Shown here piece after piece: positions 36,170 through 45,906 of a stretch of DNA of 64,000 nt. Positions within the stretch are counted from its first letter, which is position 1. The number at the start of each line of letters is the position of its first letter. Source of the stretch: Bacteroidota bacterium (GTDB lineage Bacteria; Bacteroidota; Bacteroidia; AKYH767-A; OLB10); NCBI GenBank assembly GCA_016713445.1, contig JADJPB010000008.1:124001-188000 (forward strand). The letters are read 5' to 3'. Position numbers and translations under genes: made by a program. The notes beneath the pieces were generated by a model. That model was not told the DNA's origin and made no database searches. It was given only the letters and a program-made list of their open reading frames with translations.

Positions 36170-37183
36170 ATGAAAATGAATAAGACGCATTTGCAAATAT
36201 TAAAATTATTACCATACAAGCATCTTTTTCGTGTATTTCTACTACTTGCTTTCTGTTTTAGGTCTTATGGACAAGGTGGATACAAACCACATGCATTACT
36301 CTCGCCTATGTGGCAAGCAGATGAAGAATACTTAGCACCGAGTCAGGTGAAAGATACCACCATGCAGAATGGTCATGCAGCAACGAGTTTTAGCTTTAGA
36401 TTTCCCCTTTATCTCGGCAAGGATTGGCTTTCGGCTGATGGAGGTAAACCGTTTTATGCTGTACTTTTACATGGGGGTGCCTCTGGTAAAATTTCACAAC
36501 TCGACTTTCTGGAACCGGATCGTATTCTAACGATGGGTCGACTTGGCGTCACCGCTCTTATGGCAAAAGGTTTGCGAAATTTATATTTACTACAATTTTC
36601 TACGTCACTGCCTTCTGAATCGTTCAATTTCCAATTAAACTATTTGCGCTTTCACGGTGCTTTTGTTTGGAGAAAACTATATCATAATAATACCTGGTGG
36701 CATACATTGGGAGTGATATATACTCCCGTGATGGGAAGAGATCTTCCGCTTCCGATCTTAGGGTTTGGAATTAAATTAGGAAATGACGATCAAGTGCAAA
36801 TGACACTTCCCTTTAATGCAATGTATACGCATATTTTTTCACGCAAGTTTAGTCTGAGCGCTAAAGTTCAAAATTTGGGTGGTTATCATTACTTAAAACC
36901 AGATAGTATTTATAATGTGGATCCATTGCTTTATCGATTTCAATATTATCGCGCTGGAGTTTTGGCAAGGTTTTATACTTCGCGACATGTAGTTCTTACA
37001 CCCGAAGCCGGGTTTGCTCTTTCCGGTCAACTGCAAATTGACGAGTACAAAGCAAAACAAGTTATCAGTCCTTATGTTCGAATTAGTATGCAAGTTCGGT
37101 TTGGAAAACGTCCTCCAGTTGCACCAATTCTCAATTTTGATCCGGGCGATAGTGGATTTGATCCTGCCTATTTAGTGGAGTAA
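36170..37183 (+). CDS. Outer-membrane beta-barrel-like protein (DUF6268-like)
   Basis: 337 residues. An N-terminal hydrophobic signal peptide (about 15-33, ending CFRSYGQ) leads to a protein full of alternating aromatic/polar strands (HAATSFSFRFPLYLG, FQLNYLRFHGAFVW, WWHTLGVIYTPVMG, RKFSLSAKVQNLGGYHYL), as in small outer-membrane barrels. The pattern resembles DUF6268 proteins, which have unknown function. The C-terminus does not end in the classic Phe, but extends with an acidic GDSGFDPAYLVE tail. It is divergent to the hypothetical gene at 35805. The family name is uncertain; outer-membrane location is more secure. Confidence 0.65.
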   Translation: MKMNKTHLQILKLLPYKHLFRVFLLLAFCFRSYGQGGYKPHALLSPMWQADEEYLAPSQVKDTTMQNGHAATSFSFRFPLYLGKDWLSADGGKPFYAVLLHGGASGKISQLDFLEPDRILTMGRLGVTALMAKGLRNLYLLQFSTSLPSESFNFQLNYLRFHGAFVWRKLYHNNTWWHTLGVIYTPVMGRDLPLPILGFGIKLGNDDQVQMTLPFNAMYTHIFSRKFSLSAKVQNLGGYHYLKPDSIYNVDPLLYRFQYYRAGVLARFYTSRHVVLTPEAGFALSGQLQIDEYKAKQVISPYVRISMQVRFGKRPPVAPILNFDPGDSGFDPAYLVE

Positions 37184-37241
37184 TCTATAAATTAAAAATT
37201 TATTTTTTAAAACTTATCACTTCTATAATTGTTTTAGGAGC

Positions 37242-38135
37242 ATGAAAAATATTCTCATTGCAGGTGGATCAGGAGTGATAGGTCGACGACTAAGCACTCT
37301 TCTATTAGAAGGAGGATATAAAGTTTCGTGGCTCAGTTGCTCAAAGGCTAAGGCAGATGGGATTACTGTTTTTGAATGGGACCCTAAGATCGGGAAGATG
37401 GATGTACGTGCGCTTGAAAATTGCGATGCTATCATTAATCTTTCCGGTGCGAGTATCACCGATCCATGGACCCACGAACACCGAAAAAAAATTATTAATA
37501 GCAGAATTCAATCTGCAACATGCCTATTAAATGCATTGAAACAAAATGTGAATACTGTTAAAGTTCTAATTTCTTCTTCTGCTGTTGGTTACTATGCAGA
37601 TCGTGGAGAAAAATTGCTAACTGAAAATTCCGCAGTAGGAAATGGATTTCTTGCAGAGACCACAGCACAATGGGAAAATGCTTACCAAGCATCAAACCTG
37701 CGTACGATTCTATTTAGAATAGGGTTGGTTTTATCTTTCAATGGCGGTGCGTTGAAAGAAATGAGTAAGCCGCTTCCCTTTGGAATCTGTCCAATACTGG
37801 GTAATGGAAAACAAATTATAAGCTGGATTCATATAGATGACTTATGCCTTCAATTTATCCATGGAATTGAAAACGAAAACATGAAGGGTATTTTTAATGC
37901 CGTAGGTCCTTCTCCTATGAATTTTAGAGAGTTCATGCTCGCACTTCGTCAACAAACTAAGAAATGGAGTTGGGTTATCCCTGTTCCAGCATTTTTTCTA
38001 AAGTTGTTGATGGGCGAACGAAGCACCCTCCTACTAAATAGCACAAATGTTAGCGCCGAAAAAATGAAAAATCATGGTTATGTATTTCAATTTCCAACAA
38101 TTCAATCTGCATTAAAAAACTTATATGGAAAATAA
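37242..38135 (+). CDS. TIGR01777 family NAD(P)-dependent epimerase/oxidoreductase
   Basis: 297 residues. A Rossmann start NILIAGGSGVIGRRLSTLLLEGG binds NAD(P), and NLSGASITDPWTHEHRKKI, SSSAVGYYADRG, RIGLVLSFNGGALKEM and SWIHIDDLC are hallmarks of the TIGR01777 (YfcH-like) group. The C-terminal about 45 residues form the DUF1731-like end (MGERSTLLLNSTNVSAEKMKNHGY, in part). The reaction is unknown. Its last 11 bases overlap the start of the photolyase gene, so they are one operon. Members of this family often sit beside photolyases, which suggests a role in the same light or UV response. Confidence 0.92.
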   Translation: MKNILIAGGSGVIGRRLSTLLLEGGYKVSWLSCSKAKADGITVFEWDPKIGKMDVRALENCDAIINLSGASITDPWTHEHRKKIINSRIQSATCLLNALKQNVNTVKVLISSSAVGYYADRGEKLLTENSAVGNGFLAETTAQWENAYQASNLRTILFRIGLVLSFNGGALKEMSKPLPFGICPILGNGKQIISWIHIDDLCLQFIHGIENENMKGIFNAVGPSPMNFREFMLALRQQTKKWSWVIPVPAFFLKLLMGERSTLLLNSTNVSAEKMKNHGYVFQFPTIQSALKNLYGK

Positions 38136-39432
38136 AATTGCGATTCACTGGTTTCGCCGTGATTTACGATTAACAGACAATGCAGCCTTGTTTCACAGCC
38201 TAAAAAGCGGATACAATGTGCAATGCATTTTCATATTTGACAAAGAAATTCTTTCGCAACTGAGTGACACAAAAGACAAGCGGGTTCAATTCATTCACGA
38301 GCAACTTGAATCAATCAACATACAATTAATTTCATTGGGAGCATGCCTCGATGTGCGACATGGAAGTCCTGCAAAAATCTGGAAAGAATTAATCAACGAT
38401 TATTCCATCGCAGAAGTTTATACCAACCATGACTACGAACCCTATGCTAAAAAAAGAGATGAAGAAATTAAATCTTTACTCAAAGCTAACACCATAGATA
38501 TTTACACTTTTAAAGATCAAGTATTATTTGATCGAGATGATGTAGTAAAGAATGATGGACTACCTTATACTGTTTATACAACGTATAGCAGAAGATGGAT
38601 GGAAAAATTGAAGAAAGAAGGTATTCCGAATTACGATTATGAAAAATACTATTCGCATTTCCATCTCAACACCAAGTCCACTTTTCCCTCACTTAAATCC
38701 ATTGGATTTACCAAAACAGATGTAAACTTCTCTTCTCACGAATTGAATGATAATATTCTCTATAATTATAAAGATACACGCGACATTCCGGGGGTGAGTG
38801 GCACTTCTCGTCTCAGTATACATCTTCGTTTTGGAACGATTAGCATACGTAAGCTTATTCGGGAAGCACAAGAACATAGTTTAACATGGTTGAATGAACT
38901 TTGCTGGCGGGAATTTTATATGATGATTCTTTGGCACTTTCCGCATGTTGCAAAAAGTGCATTTAAACCTGCTTACGATTTTATTCAATGGAGAAATAAC
39001 GAAGATGAATTTGAAGCCTGGTGTGAAGGGCGGACAGGCTATCCCATTGTAGATGCTGGTATGCGTGAACTTAACGAAACCGGATTCATGCATAATCGTG
39101 TGCGAATGATCACAGCAAGTTTCTTAACGAAGCATTTATTGATTGATTGGCGCTGGGGAGAGGCGTATTTCGCATCCAAACTTCTCGACTTCGACCTGAG
39201 TGCTAACAACGGTGGTTGGCAATGGGCTGCAGGAAGCGGATGTGATGCGGCTCCTTATTTTCGAATCTTTAATCCGTACCTTCAAACTCAACGTTTCGAT
39301 CCCGATTTTAAATACATTCGAAAATGGGTTCCTGAGTTTGAAGATTTCGGATATCCACCGCCGATAGTGGAGCATGCTATTGCAAGAGACAGATGTTTGC
39401 AAGTGTATAAAAAAGGTCTTGCAAAAAAATAG
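38125..39432 (+). CDS. phr: Deoxyribodipyrimidine photolyase (cryptochrome/photolyase family, FAD)
   Basis: 435 residues, typical for class I CPD photolyases. The N-terminal antenna-binding Rossmann domain begins IAIHWFRRDLRLTDNAALFH. The C-terminal FAD domain has SRLSIHLRFGTISIRKL, WLNELCWREFYMMILWHFP, GMRELNETGFMHNRVRMITASF, and the FAD/DNA-binding LSANNGGWQWAAGSG. It repairs UV cyclobutane dimers with blue light. It is translationally coupled to the upstream TIGR01777 gene and close to the MerR/B12 regulator, which would make sense as its light-dependent control. A specialised DASH or 6-4 enzyme is less likely from the motifs. Confidence 0.95.
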   Translation: MENKIAIHWFRRDLRLTDNAALFHSLKSGYNVQCIFIFDKEILSQLSDTKDKRVQFIHEQLESINIQLISLGACLDVRHGSPAKIWKELINDYSIAEVYTNHDYEPYAKKRDEEIKSLLKANTIDIYTFKDQVLFDRDDVVKNDGLPYTVYTTYSRRWMEKLKKEGIPNYDYEKYYSHFHLNTKSTFPSLKSIGFTKTDVNFSSHELNDNILYNYKDTRDIPGVSGTSRLSIHLRFGTISIRKLIREAQEHSLTWLNELCWREFYMMILWHFPHVAKSAFKPAYDFIQWRNNEDEFEAWCEGRTGYPIVDAGMRELNETGFMHNRVRMITASFLTKHLLIDWRWGEAYFASKLLDFDLSANNGGWQWAAGSGCDAAPYFRIFNPYLQTQRFDPDFKYIRKWVPEFEDFGYPPPIVEHAIARDRCLQVYKKGLAKK

Positions 39433-39684
39433 ATTTTACTTCGATAAATTTTCTCTCGTAGGCTGTGCTTCAGGAAAGTTTCTCGTAGAGGTAGAGATTT
39501 CTATGGTCAATTCCAAATTTAATCTAATAAATATTATTTTATAATTTCCCTTCCTTTGCGGCTTTGCGCCTTAGCGAGCAATTTTATGAATTTTAATTTA
39601 GCAAAACTAATTATCAAATCAAAAAAATAAATGTTAAATGCAAATTCTTCATTCTAAAGTGACTCGAAGTTTCCACTCTGCCAA

Positions 39685-39857
39685 ATTTTCTCGCAGAGGT
39701 AGGGCGCTAAGTTTTCTCGCAGAGGCTACGTGGCGTTAATATTTCTTGCAGAGGCGGTGGCGCTAAGTTTTCTCGTAGAGGCTACGCGGCGCTAATATTT
39801 CTTGCAGAGGCGGTGGCGCTAAGTTTTCTCTCAGAAGCTACCCTGTGCTAATATTTA
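39685..39857 (+). repeat. 56-base tandem repeat in a convergent intergenic region
   Basis: The unit begins GTTTTCTCGCAGAGGCTACG and recurs at 39711, 39767 and 39823 (exact 56-base spacing), each unit itself made of two related halves of about 28 bases (TCTCGCAGAGGC / TCTTGCAGAGGC). A half unit precedes it at 39685. The surrounding gap 39433-39972, between convergent photolyase and S9 peptidase genes, also holds the dispersed element shared with 30984-31029 (39495-39590). No gene is present. Confidence 0.85.
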
Positions 39858-39972
39858 TCGCGGGCGTAAAGCTTCATTACCTGAAAGCATTAAGTAAAGG
39901 CATAATGTTTTTAATAAAAAAAGGTGTTCACTTTTTTAAGTAAACAACTTTAACATTAGAACATATTCTATT

Positions 39973-42131
39973 CTACTTCAAATAATCATTGAAGTAGCGT
40001 GTAATTTTTTCATTTAAATGCACACGATCTTTGCCGAGTACATTGTGTAGGTGTCCTGGATACACCATATAGTCTACTTGCACTCCACTGCTTATTGACT
40101 TCTTTAAATACATCATACTGTGCTGCCATACTACCACATCATCACTGGTACCATGAATAAGCATCAATCGACCGTTTAACTGATCCACATAATTCAACAG
40201 GTTATTTAATTTATAGCCTGCTGGATTCGACTCAGGCGTATCCATGTATCTTTCAGTATACATGATTTCATAAAAACTCCAATCAATAACAGGTCCACCG
40301 GCTACACCCACTTTAAATATTCCTGGGTTTCGTGTCATCAAGGATGTGGTCATAAATCCACCATAACTCCATCCATTCACGCCCAAACGATTTCCATCAA
40401 CATAAGGGAATTTTCTAATATGATTTACTCCTGAAAGTTGATCCGCCATTTCCTTTTCTCCTAAATTTCTAAAAGTAGCTTGTTCAAATGCCTTCCCTCT
40501 CCATCCGCTTCCACGGTTGTCCAATGTAAATACAATGTATCCTTCTTGTGTCAAATAATGAAACCACATATCAGCACCCCCTAACCATGAATTGGTGATC
40601 ATCTGCGCATGTGGTCCACCGTAAACATAAACGATAACCTGATATTTTTTCGTTGAATCAAAATTTGCTGGTAACAACATACGACACCAAAGTAAATTGT
40701 CGCCTTCCCCTTTAATATTAAAAAGACGAGTTGTTGCTGACGAATAATTAGCAAGCGGATTTTCTGCTTTGAGCAACGTATTCATCACTTTTCCATTTCC
40801 ATCTACTACCTGAATAATACTAGGTGTTGTTACGTTTGAATAGGTATCGATGAAATATTTTTTATCATCACTGGCTACGCAAGCATGTACACCGCTACCT
40901 GAACTAATTTTAGTAAGTGCACCTGTACTCAAGGTTACACTATAATAATCACGATCAATTCCCATATTTCCTGTTGCTTGAAAATAAGCTTTACTACCCT
41001 TTGCATCAAAGCCCGTAAAATCACTTACCTCCCATTCACCCTTTGTTAACTGTTTTATTAATTTTCCACTCAAATCATACAAGAACAAATGATAAAAACC
41101 ATCTCTTCTGCTTTGCCATACAAACTGATTATTATTTCCGGGAATAAATTCCATCGGATGCAAAGGCTCGGTGTATTTATCATCCTTCTCTTCAAACAAT
41201 GTTTTCACAAAATCTCCGGAAGATGCATCGTATTGATTGAGCTTCATGTGATTTTGTTCGCGGTTCAAAACAGCAATAAAAACGGATTTTTCGTCCGGAC
41301 TCCATGCTATATTGGTGAGGTATTGATCTGCCGGCAAACCTGTCTTTAAATAAACAATTTTCTCGCTTGACAAATCGTATACGCCTACCGTTACTTGATG
41401 ACTAACGCCACCTGCCATTGGATATTTAATAATTTTTTCCTTGGCTGGAGTTGCGGAAAAATCAACGATAGGATAAGCATTCACCATCGACTGATCCATT
41501 CTGTAAAAAGCCAATTTAATTCCTTGTGGTGACCAGAACAATCCTTTGTCGATGCCAAATTCTTCGCGATGCACAGACTTACCATAAACGATATTAATAG
41601 ATCCGTCGGTGGTAATTTTTTTAGATTGATGATTCTTCTCGATGTAAATATTAAACTCATTTACATAGGCAATATCTCCTTTTGCTGATTTAGATTCCAC
41701 TTCTGCTGATTCTGGTAATGTGATAGAATCTTTCAAAACCAACTTCATGGCTTTGGTGGATAATTCATATTGCTTCTTCTTCAAGAAAATGCTACGGTAG
41801 CTGCATCCTTCCATTTCATCGAAGGCATTTTCGGTAGCGTGTCCATCTTCGAACCTGAAAGAATCTGATTTAATCTGCTCAACGATAAAATTTCTGTCGT
41901 TTCCGTTTTTCCTACTGAACCTTGAACTAAAACTTCCGCACTATTTTTTGTATCCACAAAAGAATAAGAAGCTGATCCGGGAATCCATTGAAGCTGCAGA
42001 AGACGTTTTGGAGCCAACGTAGTTCGTTGACGAAGAACGGCATCTTCCATTGTTAATTTTTGCAATTGCGCTTGCACTGATCCAACAGAAATTAGACTGG
42101 CAATCAGGAGGACATTAAATACATTTTTCAT
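39973..42131 (-). CDS. S9B dipeptidyl peptidase IV-like secreted peptidase (one frameshift)
   Basis: Cleaves dipeptides from N-termini, usually X-Pro. The upstream piece has a signal peptide (NVFNVLLIASLISVGSVQAQ) and the start of the beta-propeller (LQWIPGSASYSF). The frame slips near 41800 and continues FLKKKQYELSTKAM. The rest has propeller repeats (LFWSPQGIKLAFYR, NIAWSPDEKSVFIA), then an alpha/beta hydrolase with catalytic Ser in GWSYGGFMT, Asp in HGTSDDVV and His in YPGHLHNV. The restored length is about 719 residues. A TACCTTTG box lies just six bases before the ATG. Such enzymes act in the periplasm or at the surface in peptide use. Confidence 0.94.
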
Positions 42132-42137
42132 ACACTA

Positions 42138-42145
42138 CAAAGGTA
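42138..42145 (-). promoter_or_regulatory. -7 box TACCTTTG six bases before the S9 peptidase ATG
   Basis: Another case in which the promoter box almost touches the start codon (gap TAGTGT). Confidence 0.5.
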
Positions 42146-42248
42146 AAATTTAATAGGAAAAACCTTTAAATACTCGACCTAATCCATCAATACCTCGACC
42201 AAAACAATATTTCTTTACTTTTATCTTCAAATTCAAAGTACACACATC

Positions 42249-42830
42249 ATGTTCACCGGAATTATTGAAGCACTTGGGAAAGTGTTAGTTGTCGTAGAAG
42301 AAGGAGGAAATAAAACCTTTACTGTGGAATGCTCTTTTATCGAAGCGTTAAAAGTTGACCAAAGTTTGGCGCATAACGGTGTTTGTTTAACCGTTACCGG
42401 ATTTCGACCTGAGGGCTATATTGTAACCGCAGTAGCAGAAACATTACGTAAAAGTAATTTGGGAAAGATTGTGGCTGGAGATCTGGTTAATCTGGAACGT
42501 TGCATGTTGATGAATGGAAGAATTGATGGACATATTGTACAAGGACATGTTGACTTAACCGGAGAATGCACATCTATCAAAGAAGAGAATGGAAGTTGGT
42601 TGATGGAATTTACCTATGATAAATCCGCAGGACATGTTACTGTTCCGCAAGGATCAATCACAATTAATGGAGTGAGTTTAACTGTTGCATCGTCACATCC
42701 AGGAAAATTCAGCGTCGCCATCATTCCTTTTACTTTCGAGCATACAAATTTTAAAACCATGAAAGTGGGTGATATTGTAAATTTAGAATTTGATATTATT
42801 GGCAAATATGTAAAAGCATATATGCAATAA
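42249..42830 (+). CDS. ribE: Riboflavin synthase alpha subunit
   Basis: 193 residues, normal length. It joins two molecules of dimethyl-ribityl-lumazine to make riboflavin. The two duplicated lumazine-binding halves are visible: MFTGIIEALGKV ... VDQSLAHNGVCLTVTG ... ERCMLMNGRIDGHIVQGHVD in the first, and SITINGVSLTVASSHPGKFSVAIIP ... TNFKTMKVGDIVNLEFDIIGKY (parts) in the second. It is a stand-alone gene; no other rib gene is near, and I see no FMN riboswitch in the 118 bases upstream. Its stop is four bases from the stop of the convergent MFS gene. Confidence 0.97.
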   Translation: MFTGIIEALGKVLVVVEEGGNKTFTVECSFIEALKVDQSLAHNGVCLTVTGFRPEGYIVTAVAETLRKSNLGKIVAGDLVNLERCMLMNGRIDGHIVQGHVDLTGECTSIKEENGSWLMEFTYDKSAGHVTVPQGSITINGVSLTVASSHPGKFSVAIIPFTFEHTNFKTMKVGDIVNLEFDIIGKYVKAYMQ

Positions 42831-42834
42831 ATTT

Positions 42835-44025
42835 TTAGGCGCTTACGGTATTTATTTTTGATGCATTCCATCTCAGGAGAAAAAAAGCAAGGAGCGCAAC
42901 TACAGCTGTTATTGAAAAAACTAAGGATGGTCCGCCTACCGACCATAACGCACCCGTCCAAGCCCCTGCAAAGAGCATTCCCAAACTATTTACGCTCGTA
43001 TAAAAACCGATGGCTTGTCCGCGTTCATGCGAAGGGGCGATGGTAGAAATAATGGCTTTGGCGACAGATTCCAAGCACGATACCGAGATTGCGTAAAGTA
43101 AAAATAACATGACATAAGATATCATCGAATCTAACCAAGCCATTCCTGAATAACAAATAACGAATAAAAATATTCCCGTTAACATCACATTTGTTTTTCC
43201 CCATTTATCGGCTAACATTCCGATAGGCATTGCTAGCATTGCATAAAGAAGATTGTACAAAATGTAAACGCCGATCATTATTGTATCGCTAAAACCAGCT
43301 TCTTTCATCGCCATCAACAAAAAAACATCCGGACTATTTACCAATGCAAACAACACTAACGGAAGTAATAATTTTCGATAACTCGACTTACTATCTTTCC
43401 AGTATTTAAAATAGGAGAAGAATCCTACATTGGGTTTAGCTGAAGAAATTACCTGTGTTGATTTTTCCTTGATTCGAAAAGCAAGGATGACGCTAATTAA
43501 TGCAGGAATAAATGCAATCGTAAACAATGTAGAATAATCACCGGGATTCCAATAAAGCCATAGCAATGCAAGCGAAGGACCAATAGCAGCACCCAAAGTA
43601 TCGAGTCCACGATGAAAACCAAAAACGGCAGCTCTTGTTTCCGGACTTGATTCCAACGACAATAAAGAATCGCGTGGTGCAGTACGAATTCCTTTCCCTA
43701 AACGATCTGTTATTCTACCGGAAAAGATGCGAAATAAATCGGGCGAACCCATCATTAACATTTTTCCGATTGCAGAAAGGCCATAACCCCATCTTACAAA
43801 AACCGAACGACGCTGCAGTACATCCGACTGATGACCGAAATATCCTTTCGAAACTCCCGCGATGACATTGGCAACTCCTTCTAACAATCCTAAAGCAAGC
43901 ATGGAATAACCCGCTTCCTTCAAATACACCGGAAGCACAGGATACAACATTTCACTGGAAATATCGGCAAAGAGACTAATCAGTCCCAACAGCCAAACAT
44001 TTCGAGAGAATTGAGATTTAAACAT
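42835..44025 (-). CDS. MFS transporter
   Basis: 396 residues with about 11-12 membrane helices. Major facilitator features are the loop 2-3 motif GVSKGYFGHQSDVLQRRS, and GRITDRLGKGIRTAPRDSLLS, a signature of a subfamily related to YxlH/DHA1-like exporters in Bacteroidota and Clostridia. The substrate cannot be inferred. It overlaps the upstream acetyltransferase gene by eight bases (44018-44025), so both are translated from one mRNA. Confidence 0.92.
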   Translation of the reverse strand: MFKSQFSRNVWLLGLISLFADISSEMLYPVLPVYLKEAGYSMLALGLLEGVANVIAGVSKGYFGHQSDVLQRRSVFVRWGYGLSAIGKMLMMGSPDLFRIFSGRITDRLGKGIRTAPRDSLLSLESSPETRAAVFGFHRGLDTLGAAIGPSLALLWLYWNPGDYSTLFTIAFIPALISVILAFRIKEKSTQVISSAKPNVGFFSYFKYWKDSKSSYRKLLLPLVLFALVNSPDVFLLMAMKEAGFSDTIMIGVYILYNLLYAMLAMPIGMLADKWGKTNVMLTGIFLFVICYSGMAWLDSMISYVMLFLLYAISVSCLESVAKAIISTIAPSHERGQAIGFYTSVNSLGMLFAGAWTGALWSVGGPSLVFSITAVVALLAFFLLRWNASKINTVSA

Positions 44026-44578
44026 TCTTCATGGATTCAAACTTTTCACGACTCAACACCCATCTCTTTACAGATTGCTCATAGCAAATCCAACCGGGAA
44101 TAGTTGTATATTCCTTAATGAAATCAAAACCCAATTTTTCGATCGTTCTATTGGAACCATGATTAAGTGCATAAGGTTCACATAAAATTCGCTTCAACTC
44201 AAACTTATCAAAATAAGTAGGAATCGACATGCGCAGCCATTCTAATCCAAATCCTTTTCTTCGGTATTCATCCGACCAAATATGCAAGTGTACATAAGCC
44301 TCTTCGCCAAATTGAACAGGACCAATACTTGAATGACCAACTGGTTTCCCATCATACAGCCAAATCATCGCAAAAGACTTCTTCTCTGCGTAAGGCGTGA
44401 TCAATTGCGTTTCGATCATTGCCGTAAAATCCTCACGCGATGGGATCTTTGAAAGATCAACTCCCATGTTCGTTAAAAAATCATTCGGAGAATTCAACCA
44501 ATAATTTACCAAAGAAGGAATATCCTCTTTTGTAATTTCCCGTACCGACAAGTGGCTATTTGACATGCCTACAAACAT
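44018..44578 (-). CDS. GNAT family N-acetyltransferase (RimJ/RimL-like)
   Basis: 186 residues. The acetyl-CoA-binding core is visible: VHLHIWSDEYRRKGFGLEWLRMSI, then LCEPYALNHGSNRTIEKLGFDFIKEYTT (in two parts), matching RimJ/RimL-type GNATs that acetylate protein N-termini or small molecules. The start could be the ATG at 44578 or four codons later (44566, MSNSHLSVREI), which looks more like the family start. It heads a two-gene operon with the MFS exporter, an arrangement fitting modification plus efflux of a compound, though this is inference. Confidence 0.88.
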   Translation of the reverse strand: MFVGMSNSHLSVREITKEDIPSLVNYWLNSPNDFLTNMGVDLSKIPSREDFTAMIETQLITPYAEKKSFAMIWLYDGKPVGHSSIGPVQFGEEAYVHLHIWSDEYRRKGFGLEWLRMSIPTYFDKFELKRILCEPYALNHGSNRTIEKLGFDFIKEYTTIPGWICYEQSVKRWVLSREKFESMKNV

Positions 44579-44663
44579 AAAATAATTTAATACAAATCAC
44601 AATACTGATATCAAGCTATTCAAAATTCCCATTTACCTATTCACTTCAACTCTCGCTTTAAAT

Positions 44664-45845
44664 TTATAAATAACTCAGCCACCAATAATTTTTTCTTTGT
44701 TTCAAGTCACTAAACCATTTACACAATGGATAAAGCGAAACCACCATCAAGATCCAAACTAAGTAAACATATTTTAATGCTAATCCCTCACCTACGACAA
44801 CAAACTTAAATGGTATGCCAAAGATCAAATTTGTTCCTTCAGTCAATGAATGTCCATTTATCATGAATACTCCGATGGCAATTAGATGTAATATGTAAAA
44901 ATGCAAGACATAATAAAAGAAAGGTACACGTCCGAAGACACTTACCATCCGGCTCCAATGCGTATTTAAGTTTTCAAAGTACGCCAGAAACAATAGTGCG
45001 GGGCCGATGGTCATGCACAAATACAATAAGGATGGCGGGTACTTATGCAAATCCACAAACGACATCAACGTAAAGAGCGGATCTGTTTGAACGGACCAAA
45101 GAAATGGATTTCCATACACATTTGTCCATCTTAATAATATAAAAAATAATATCGCACTCCATCCCAACTTACTCAACAAACTCTTTCTTTTTACTGGATC
45201 AAAATCATTCTTGTAAACCAATCCTAAAGAATACCCTAAGGCCATCACCCCTAACCAAGGTAACACTGGGTATATAATTGCTATTTGATGTCTGTCCCAT
45301 ATTGGATGAAAAGCAAAATTTCCATTGCGTAAAAAGTCCCAAAAAAATTCCTGAGTGCGTACTTGGATAATCATCAAAATATTGTGACCAAACACCAACA
45401 TCAATCCAATCAACAAAGTTAGTTTTTGAGGTAGGCGAATAAGTAATGCCATCCCGATCATACTTATCCCGATTGCCCAAATCACGCCAAGAATAAACAC
45501 AGGGAAACTAGCTACAAAAGTCCAAGCGTACGTAATAATAATTAGCTCCACAAACACCAACCACAATCCACGCTTCAATAAAAACGCAGACAACTCTTCT
45601 TTGCTTTTCCTGGCTCCTTGCAAAAAGATTGAAATACCAGCTAGAAACACAAAGACAGGAGCACAATAATGGGTGATCCATCTCGTAAAAAATAAAATGG
45701 GACCCGTCGTTTTCAAATCGAGCGGATCATGCAAGAAAGCATCGAAATGTAAAAAATCACGGGCATGATCCAGCGCCATGATAATCATTACAAATCCACG
45801 AAGGAAATCCAATGAGTAAATTCTTTTCTTGACAAGTGGTTCCAT
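44664..45845 (-). CDS. DUF1624 / acyltransferase-type membrane protein
   Basis: 393 residues with about ten membrane helices. The start YSLDFLRGFVMIIMALDHARDF is the signature of DUF1624 and related heparan-alpha-glucosaminide acetyltransferase-like proteins, and His in DHARD corresponds to the conserved catalytic-type His. Later parts (SVFGRVPFFYYVLHFYILH) are typical of acyltransferase_3-like membrane enzymes. It may acetylate a cell-surface sugar. Immediately before the ATG lies a perfect 8-copy heptamer repeat (45851-45906), which occupies the place of the promoter and leader and could make expression variable. Confidence 0.88.
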   Translation of the reverse strand: MEPLVKKRIYSLDFLRGFVMIIMALDHARDFLHFDAFLHDPLDLKTTGPILFFTRWITHYCAPVFVFLAGISIFLQGARKSKEELSAFLLKRGLWLVFVELIIITYAWTFVASFPVFILGVIWAIGISMIGMALLIRLPQKLTLLIGLMLVFGHNILMIIQVRTQEFFWDFLRNGNFAFHPIWDRHQIAIIYPVLPWLGVMALGYSLGLVYKNDFDPVKRKSLLSKLGWSAILFFILLRWTNVYGNPFLWSVQTDPLFTLMSFVDLHKYPPSLLYLCMTIGPALLFLAYFENLNTHWSRMVSVFGRVPFFYYVLHFYILHLIAIGVFMINGHSLTEGTNLIFGIPFKFVVVGEGLALKYVYLVWILMVVSLYPLCKWFSDLKQRKNYWWLSYL

Positions 45846-45850
45846 AAATT

Positions 45851-45906
45851 AAGAATTAAGAATTAAGAATTAAGAATTAAGAATTAAGAATTAAGAATTA
45901 AGAATT
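45851..45906 (-). repeat. 8 perfect copies of a 7-base repeat directly upstream of a start codon
   Basis: AAGAATT repeated eight times without error (56 bases), ending five bases before the ATG of the DUF1624 gene (45845, minus strand). The same word occurs singly or doubly in other intergenic regions (29430-29458, 29600-29630). Confidence 0.97.

Noticed and set aside
39685..39857. Possible CRISPR array
   Set aside because: Repeats are directly tandem with no unique spacers, and no cas genes are present.
42132..42248. FMN riboswitch before riboflavin synthase
   Set aside because: The gap is only 117 bases, AT-rich, and I see none of the conserved RFN-element boxes.
45851..45906. Possible CRISPR or promoter array
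   Set aside because: A 7-base perfect microsatellite with no spacers; kept only as a possible phase-variable repeat.
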